Assembly: GCA_017405805.1 (NCBI GenBank)
Contig: JAFQZU010000005.1
Coordinates: forward strand, 124,001-188,000
Direction of reading: 5' to 3'
Source: Lachnospiraceae bacterium
GTDB taxonomy: Bacteria > Bacillota > Clostridia > Lachnospirales > Lachnospiraceae
Length of the DNA: 64,000 nucleotides
The notes beneath the pieces were generated by a model. It did not search any database. It saw nothing but the letters and a program-made list of their open reading frames with translations, and was not told where the DNA came from. Each line of letters starts with the position of its first letter. The stretch's first letter is position 1. The position numbers and the translations under genes are program-made. Positions 59,034 through 64,000 of this stretch are shown here, in pieces.

Positions 59034-60578
59034 TTATTTTTTGATCAGGAGCGAATGGCCCGTCATCTCCGCGGGCTGCTCATATCCCATGATCTCGATC
59101 AGCGTGGGAACGATGTCCGCCAGGACGCCGCCCTCTTTCAGTCCGTACCCCTCGTCGTAATTGACCAGGATAAAGGGAACCGGATTGGTGGTGTGCGCCG
59201 TGTGGGGCGCGCCGGTCTCGTAGTCGATCATCTGCTCGCAGTTGCCGTGGTCCGCGCAGATGAACATGGTCCCGCCGGCTTCCTTCACAGCGTCGACCGC
59301 CTTGCCGACGCACTCGTCTACCACTTCCACCGCCTTGACGGCTGCCGCCAGGACGCCGGTATGGCCTACCATATCCGGGTTGGCGAAGTTGATGACGATC
59401 ACGTCGTATTTGCCCGAATGAATGGCCTCAAGAAGCTTGTCCAGAACGCCGTAGGCGCTCATCTGCGGCTTCAGGTCATAGGTGGGGACGTCTTTGGGAG
59501 AGTTGACGAGAACCCTCGTCTCTCCCTCGTTGGGAACTTCGACGCCGCCGTTGAAGAAGAAGGTCACGTGCGCATATTTTTCCGTTTCGGCGATGCGCGC
59601 CTGCTTGAGGCCTTTGGAGGCCAGCCACTCACCGAAGGTGTTGGTGACGTCCACTTTCTTGAAGGCAATCTCCTTGTTGGGGATCTCCGGATCGTAATCC
59701 TTGAAGCAGACATAGGTCACTTTCTTCCTGGGACCCCTGTCGAACTTGTCGAATTCATCGTCGCAGAAGCAGTGCGTGATCTCTCTGGCGCGGTCGGGCC
59801 GGAAATTGAAGAAGATGATGGAATCGCCGTCCTTAATGACCGACAGCGGCTTTCCGCCCTCCGCGATCACGGTGGGTTTTACGAACTCATCCGTCTCGTC
59901 CCTGTCATAGGAGGCGGTGATTGCTTCGTGCGCGCTGGCAGCCTGCAGGCCTTCGCCCTTGGTGAGCGCGTCGTACGCTTTCTTGATCCGGTCGTAGTTG
60001 TTGTCGCGGTCCATGGCGTAGTAGCGGCCGCTGATCATAGCGATCCTGCCCACACCAATCTCGCTCATCTTGTCCTCCAGCTCGGCGATGTAATCCACGC
60101 CGCTCTTGGGAGGCGTATCGCGTCCGTCCAGGAAGCAGTCCACATAGACCCTGTCCAGTCCGTTGCGCTTGCACATCTCCAAAAGGGCGTACAGATGTGT
60201 ATTGTGGCTGTGCACGCCGCCGTCGGAAAGGAGGCCGTAGATGTGAAGGTCCGAGTGATTCTTCTTGCAGTTGTTTATTGCATCCAGGATCTCGGGATTT
60301 TCGAAAAACTCCCCGTCCCTGATCTCCTTTGTGATTCTGGTCAGCTCCTGATAGACGATCCTGCCTGCTCCCATGTTCATGTGGCCGACTTCCGAATTGC
60401 CCATCTGTCCGTCCGGAAGGCCGACCGCCATGCCGCTCGCATAGCCTTTTACGAACGGGCAGTTTTTCATCAGCCCGTCAAGAACCGGAGTATTCGCCAT
60501 TGCCACCGCGTTGGCCTTCGGATTGTCATTGAGTCCGAAGCCGTCCAGGATCATCAGTACTACAGGCCTGTGCTCCAT
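59034..60578 (-). CDS. gpmI: 2,3-bisphosphoglycerate-independent phosphoglycerate mutase
   Basis: Glycolytic interconversion of 3- and 2-phosphoglycerate with two manganese ions. The 514-residue alkaline-phosphatase-fold protein has LMILDGFG (metal aspartate D12), the phosphoserine S62 in GNSEVGHMNMGAGR, FLDGRDTPPKS, FFNFRPDRAREI and the metal site ADHGNCEQMID. Two ATGs are close: the first (60584) directly touches AAAGGAG, while the second (60578) has the ideal six-base spacing, so the second is chosen. It is a stand-alone gene here, away from gapA-pgk-tpi. Confidence 0.96.
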   Translation of the reverse strand: MEHRPVVLMILDGFGLNDNPKANAVAMANTPVLDGLMKNCPFVKGYASGMAVGLPDGQMGNSEVGHMNMGAGRIVYQELTRITKEIRDGEFFENPEILDAINNCKKNHSDLHIYGLLSDGGVHSHNTHLYALLEMCKRNGLDRVYVDCFLDGRDTPPKSGVDYIAELEDKMSEIGVGRIAMISGRYYAMDRDNNYDRIKKAYDALTKGEGLQAASAHEAITASYDRDETDEFVKPTVIAEGGKPLSVIKDGDSIIFFNFRPDRAREITHCFCDDEFDKFDRGPRKKVTYVCFKDYDPEIPNKEIAFKKVDVTNTFGEWLASKGLKQARIAETEKYAHVTFFFNGGVEVPNEGETRVLVNSPKDVPTYDLKPQMSAYGVLDKLLEAIHSGKYDVIVINFANPDMVGHTGVLAAAVKAVEVVDECVGKAVDAVKEAGGTMFICADHGNCEQMIDYETGAPHTAHTTNPVPFILVNYDEGYGLKEGGVLADIVPTLIEIMGYEQPAEMTGHSLLIKK

Positions 60579-60684
60579 ATTCATCTCCTTTATAGTTAAT
60601 ATAAATTCCCGAAATGTTTCAACGTGTATTGTACTACGGAATTGTCAAATAAACAACAATATTCGGTGCGCCAGCACGGCGTAC

Positions 60685-60713
60685 TTTTCAGACTTCCGCA
60701 AATGTGTTATAAA
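60685..60713 (+). promoter_or_regulatory. Possible promoter of glnN
   Basis: TTTTCA (60685-60690), 17 bases, TATAAA (60708-60713), with TGT directly before the -10 as an extended element. The leader would be about 40 bases. The -35 is poor, as expected for an activated promoter. Confidence 0.4.
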
Positions 60714-60759
60714 TAATCTCGTAAATCGATATCATACGAAAAAACACAGGAGAACGTGC

Positions 60760-62853
60760 ATGAAAGACAGCATTCAGAACCTTCCCTCCCTCTTCGGGAG
60801 CATGGTATTCAATGAAGAGACGATGAAGGAGAGGCTCTCTCCCTCCTGCTATAAAGAATGGAAAAAGAGCGTCACGGACGGTTCCCCTCTGGAACTCTCC
60901 ACGGCCAATGAGATCGCGGAGGCCATGAAGCAGTGGGCCGTGGAAAAGGGCGCCACCCACTATACGCACTGGTTCCAGCCCATGACCGGCTTCACGGCGG
61001 AAAAGCACGACAGCTTCATCTCTTTGAACGACGAGGGCAAAGTTGTCATGGAATTTTCCGGCAAGGAGCTCGTCCGCGGCGAACCCGACGCCTCCTCCTT
61101 CCCTTCCGGCGGCCTGCGCGCCACCTTCGAGGCGAGGGGCTACACCGCCTGGGATCCGACCTCCTTTGCTTTTATTAAGGAAAATTCCCTGTGCATTCCC
61201 ACCATCTTCTGCTCCTACTCCGGGCACGCCCTGGACAAGAAGACCCCGCTCCTCCGCTCCATGGACGCCGTGAGCAAGGAGGCTGTGCGGATCCTTCGCC
61301 TGTTCGGCGACACCGCCACGCACAGGGTCATCGCACAGGTGGGACCCGAACAGGAGTATTTCCTGGTCGACAAAAAAGTCTACAACCAGCGCGAAGACCT
61401 GATCATGACGGGACGCACTCTGTTCGGCGCGAAGCCGCCCCGCGGACAGGAGCTGGAGGATCATTATTTTGGCGCCATCCGTCCCAGAGTCGCCGCTTTT
61501 ATGCAGGATCTGGATACGGAGCTGTGGAAGCTCGGCGTCCTGTCCAAGACCAAACACAACGAGGTGGCGCCCGCCCAGCACGAGATGGCGCCGCTGTATA
61601 CCGACGCCAACGCAGCCTGCGACCAGAACCAGGTCACCATGGAGCTCATGAAAAAGGTTGCTGACCGGCACGGCCTGGTCTGCCTGCTCCACGAAAAGCC
61701 TTTTGCCGGCGTCAACGGATCGGGCAAGCATGACAACTGGTCCCTGGCCACGGACTCGGGCGAGAACCTCTTCCGTCCGGGCTCCACGCCCAGTCAGAAC
61801 GCCCAGTTCCTGCTCTTCCTCACCGCCTTTATCAAGGGCGTGGACGAGTATCAGGAGATGCTGCGCGCCACCGTCGCGACCCCGGGCAACGATCACCGGC
61901 TGGGCGCCCAGGAGGCACCCCCGGCAGTGGTTTCCATATTCCTCGGCGATGAGCTGAGCGGCGTGGTGGACGCCATCATCCGGGGCGAAGTCTACCGCGA
62001 TGCCGGCAAGCGCAACCTGCAGATCGGCGTCGACGCCATGCCGCCCATCCCCATGGACAACACGGACCGCAACCGCACCTCTCCCATGGCCTTCACCGGC
62101 AACAAGTTCGAATTCCGCATGGTGGGATCCGGCCTGTCGGTCTCCGGCCCCAATATCGTGATCAATACCATGATGGCCGAGGAGCTGAGCCGTTTTGCGG
62201 ATGAACTGGAGAAGTCCGATGACTTTAAGCACGATCTCAACAAGCTGATCCGGCGAGAGCTGACCGCCCATCAGAGGATCATTTTTGACGGAAACGGATA
62301 CGACGAGTCCTGGCTGATGGAAGCCAAGCGGAGGGGCCTGGCCAACAGCACCACTTCCGTGGACGCGCTGCCCGCCTATATCATGCAGAAAAACATAGAT
62401 CTGTTCGTGCGTCACGCCATTTATACGAAAGAGGAAGTGCACGCCCGCTATAAGATCCACGTCGAGAACTATATCGCGACCATTGCCATCGAGGCGCGCA
62501 CCATGATCGACATGCTCCGCAAGGACATCCTGCCGGCGTGCTCCCGCTACGGCATGAAGCTCTGCGAGGGATATGAAAAGAGAAAAGCACTGGGCTTCCC
62601 CTGCAAATACGAGGAGGAGAACGCACGCAACAACTGCATGCTGACCGACTGTCTGAACGACGCCTGTGACAAGCTCGAGCGTGACATGCGCGAAGTGCCT
62701 GCCGACCCGGAAAACGCCATGCACTACTGCCGCGACGTGATCATTCCGGATATGGACGAATGCCGCAGTTATGCGGATCAGCTGGAGACCATTACGGATA
62801 AGGGGGCGTGGCCGTTCCCAGTCTATTCCGATTTATTATTCAGCGAGAGATAG
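60760..62853 (+). CDS. glnN: Glutamine synthetase type III
   Basis: ATP-dependent synthesis of glutamine from glutamate and ammonia. The 697-residue length and N-terminal region (NLPSLFGSMVFNEETMKERL) identify the large GSIII class. Catalytic-fold motifs are GPEQEYFLVD, KHNEVAPAQHEMAP, PFAGVNGSGKHDNWS and DRNRTSPMAFTGNKFEFR. The ATG at 60760 has AGGAGA upstream; the longer open frame runs back into gpmI and is not coding. The gene is transcribed alone and ends in a long inverted repeat. With icd at 6 kb it links 2-oxoglutarate supply to nitrogen assimilation, but the two loci are not adjacent. Confidence 0.96.
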   Translation: MKDSIQNLPSLFGSMVFNEETMKERLSPSCYKEWKKSVTDGSPLELSTANEIAEAMKQWAVEKGATHYTHWFQPMTGFTAEKHDSFISLNDEGKVVMEFSGKELVRGEPDASSFPSGGLRATFEARGYTAWDPTSFAFIKENSLCIPTIFCSYSGHALDKKTPLLRSMDAVSKEAVRILRLFGDTATHRVIAQVGPEQEYFLVDKKVYNQREDLIMTGRTLFGAKPPRGQELEDHYFGAIRPRVAAFMQDLDTELWKLGVLSKTKHNEVAPAQHEMAPLYTDANAACDQNQVTMELMKKVADRHGLVCLLHEKPFAGVNGSGKHDNWSLATDSGENLFRPGSTPSQNAQFLLFLTAFIKGVDEYQEMLRATVATPGNDHRLGAQEAPPAVVSIFLGDELSGVVDAIIRGEVYRDAGKRNLQIGVDAMPPIPMDNTDRNRTSPMAFTGNKFEFRMVGSGLSVSGPNIVINTMMAEELSRFADELEKSDDFKHDLNKLIRRELTAHQRIIFDGNGYDESWLMEAKRRGLANSTTSVDALPAYIMQKNIDLFVRHAIYTKEEVHARYKIHVENYIATIAIEARTMIDMLRKDILPACSRYGMKLCEGYEKRKALGFPCKYEEENARNNCMLTDCLNDACDKLERDMREVPADPENAMHYCRDVIIPDMDECRSYADQLETITDKGAWPFPVYSDLLFSER

Positions 62854-62859
62854 AATATA

Positions 62860-62956
62860 GGAGTCGTATTTAGTACCCGCAGGGCCTTTTTGCGGCTATA
62901 GGGCCGCGAACGAGCGAGCTTAGGCGAGCGTGCCCAAGGGTATTAAATACGACTCC
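62860..62956. repeat. Long inverted-repeat element between glnN and thiN
   Basis: Arms GGAGTCGTATTTAGTACCC (62860-62878) and GGGTATTAAATACGACTCC (62938-62956) pair over 19 bases with a single G-T pair. Inside is a core beginning GCAGGGCCTTTTTGCGGC and ending GGCGAGCGTGCCCAAG, with GGGC/GCCC and GCGGC/GCCGC inner stems. The right arm is followed by ATTTTTAAT, so it should terminate glnN. The core is shared with the element at 16141-16182, while the arms differ. Confidence 0.85.
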
Positions 62957-62966
62957 ATTTTTAATA

Positions 62967-63668
62967 CTAATAGTGAATATTGTGAAGGTGTTCGGTCAGG
63001 ATCAGTATACCGGCGCCCTTTTGGATGGAAAATGCGCCCGGTCCATTACCCGGAACCGTTTCGTTGCTGATCCCCAGTGAGGAATCATTGGCGATCACCG
63101 CATCGGAAAGTTCATATTTCATGTTCCGGATGGAAACGCCCTCCAGCCGGTCGGACAGCGCACACAGTGACACGGTTCCCTCAAACCCTTCCGGCAGACG
63201 GAAGGTCTCATTCTCTATGACCGTTATGGCAGTCCTTCCAAGGAAGAGCCAGGGTCTTGCCCCTTTCCTGCGGATCTTGAGCGCCATCTGGAGATTGGAA
63301 AAGGAGTGGTCGAAACGTCCGCCCAGCGCGCCGTAAATGAAAAAGCGCGCAAAGCCCCTCTCCAGCCCGATCATGACGGCTTTCTCCGAATCCGTCTCGT
63401 CTTTTTGGACCGGCAGGCGTATGACGCTCTCCGGCCTTTGCGCCTCAAAGCGCTCCAGATACTCTTCTTCCCGCCCTGCGATCGAATCGAAATCCCCAAG
63501 GATCAGATCCGGCTCCAGACCAAGGTCCAGGATATGGCGAAGTCCGCCGTCCACCGCGATGAGAAGATCCTCCTTTGAAAGGGAGGGAAAGTGTGTTTTC
63601 TCGCGGGGATCAAAGCTGGGGTCGAACTCGCCGGCGCAGACCAGGATACATCTTCCCGGCGCGCTCAT
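62967..63668 (-). CDS. thiN: Thiamine pyrophosphokinase
   Basis: Converts thiamine to thiamine pyrophosphate with ATP. The 233-residue protein has the catalytic-domain motifs VDGGLRH, LGDFDS, KDETDSEKA and GALGGRFDHSFSN, then a C-terminal thiamine-binding beta domain (about 150-233). The ATG at 63668 overlaps the pgsA stop (ATGA, 63665-63668); the open frame continues 26 codons further inside pgsA. In many Firmicutes thiN follows rsgA-rpe; here it is about 38 kb away next to pgsA. Confidence 0.94.
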   Translation of the reverse strand: MSAPGRCILVCAGEFDPSFDPREKTHFPSLSKEDLLIAVDGGLRHILDLGLEPDLILGDFDSIAGREEEYLERFEAQRPESVIRLPVQKDETDSEKAVMIGLERGFARFFIYGALGGRFDHSFSNLQMALKIRRKGARPWLFLGRTAITVIENETFRLPEGFEGTVSLCALSDRLEGVSIRNMKYELSDAVIANDSSLGISNETVPGNGPGAFSIQKGAGILILTEHLHNIHY

Positions 63669-64000
63669 TTCATGGAACCCAGCACCTGCTTGTTCTGCAT
63701 GATATACGTCACCAGCGAAACAACCGTGAGCACAAGTGCGATCCACATGACTATCTCAGTGAGCAGGGACAGCTGCGGGAGATCCATGATCATCAGTATG
63801 ATCATGATCATCTGGAAGACCGTCTTCCACTTGCCCCAGTAATTGGCGGCGATGACGATCCCGTTGTCCGCCGCAATGAGACGGAAGCCGCTGATGATAA
63901 ACTCCCGCGCCACGATGATGATCACAATCCAGGAAGGGATCTTCCCCAGGTCCACCAGGCAGATCATGCCTGATACCGTCAGGAGCTTATCGGCGAGCGG
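63665..64000 (-). CDS. pgsA: CDP-diacylglycerol-glycerol-3-phosphate phosphatidyltransferase, 3' part
   Basis: Membrane enzyme of phosphatidylglycerol synthesis. Only the last 111 codons are in the window; the gene continues past the right edge. The visible start of the fragment, PLADKLLTVSGMICLVDLG, is the end of the CDP-alcohol phosphotransferase signature (DPLADK). It is followed by VIIIVAREFIISGFRLIAA and two further membrane helices. The methionine at 63967 is internal and not the real start. The stop overlaps the thiN start by four bases. Confidence 0.92.
   Translation of the reverse strand, partial: PLADKLLTVSGMICLVDLGKIPSWIVIIIVAREFIISGFRLIAADNGIVIAANYWGKWKTVFQMIMIILMIMDLPQLSLLTEIVMWIALVLTVVSLVTYIMQNKQVLGSMK

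Noticed and set aside
60511-60759. N-terminal extension of glnN
   Set aside because: The frame is open but runs back through the gpmI start region, contains no family similarity, and the ATG at 60760 has a good AGGAGA site.

Overview
The window reads as chromosomal DNA of a GC-rich anaerobic Firmicute of the Clostridia, most likely Lachnospiraceae-like. The grounds are: Shine-Dalgarno sites of the AGGAGG type; a Rex redox repressor; a PASTA-domain Ser/Thr kinase; a fused SecDF; a type III glutamine synthetase; meso-DAP-type MurE; and the Firmicutes gene order priA-def-fmt-rsmB-rlmN-stp-prkC-rsgA. No rRNA or tRNA gene, prophage, insertion sequence or CRISPR array was seen. Coding is dense and mostly on the minus strand, and the long antisense ORFs are shadows caused by high GC.

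Layout: 1-3.8 kb holds the 5' part of yebC, then alr, nnr and rex. 4-6 kb holds an ABC-F ATPase on the plus strand, divergent from rex. 6-13.3 kb (minus) holds a GntR regulator-icd pair, leuS, a small lipoprotein gene and an EF-G-like GTPase. 13.5-16 kb (plus) holds tyrA-aroA. From 38.2 down to 16.2 kb runs one uninterrupted minus-strand series: recJ, murE, priA, def, fmt, rsmB, rlmN, stp, prkC, rsgA, a six-gene Dlt-like cell-surface acylation cassette, then a HerA-like ATPase. 38.3-44.5 kb holds secDF, a phosphopantetheinyl transferase (plus), aspS and hisS. 44.8-48.4 kb (plus) holds comM, dprA and a VapBC-type toxin-antitoxin pair. 48.4-58.8 kb (minus) holds hemW, lepA and a five-gene transporter-like operon of mixed parentage. 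59-64 kb holds gpmI, glnN (plus), thiN and the 3' part of pgsA.

Two loci stand out. The first (17.8-24.5 kb) encodes an adenylating ligase, a fold-III PLP decarboxylase-like enzyme, a carrier protein, an MBOAT acyltransferase and two paralogous SGNH proteins. It looks like a D-alanylation system re-tooled with an amino-acid-modifying enzyme, and it sits directly behind rsgA where rpe-thiN usually follow. The phosphopantetheinyl transferase at 40.8 kb could prime its carrier. The second (51.4-58.8 kb) joins two CUT1-type sugar permeases to a HlyD-like adaptor, a MacB-periplasmic-domain protein and a very large lipoprotein that fuses a predicted beta-propeller to a solute-binding domain. It has no ATPase.

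Four of the five convergent gene junctions carry strong inverted repeats. Two of these (16.1 and 62.9 kb) share a conserved core inside different arms, which points to a dispersed family of intergenic hairpin elements. Several divergent regions carry near-consensus sigma-A promoters, some overlapped by palindromes that look like operators.
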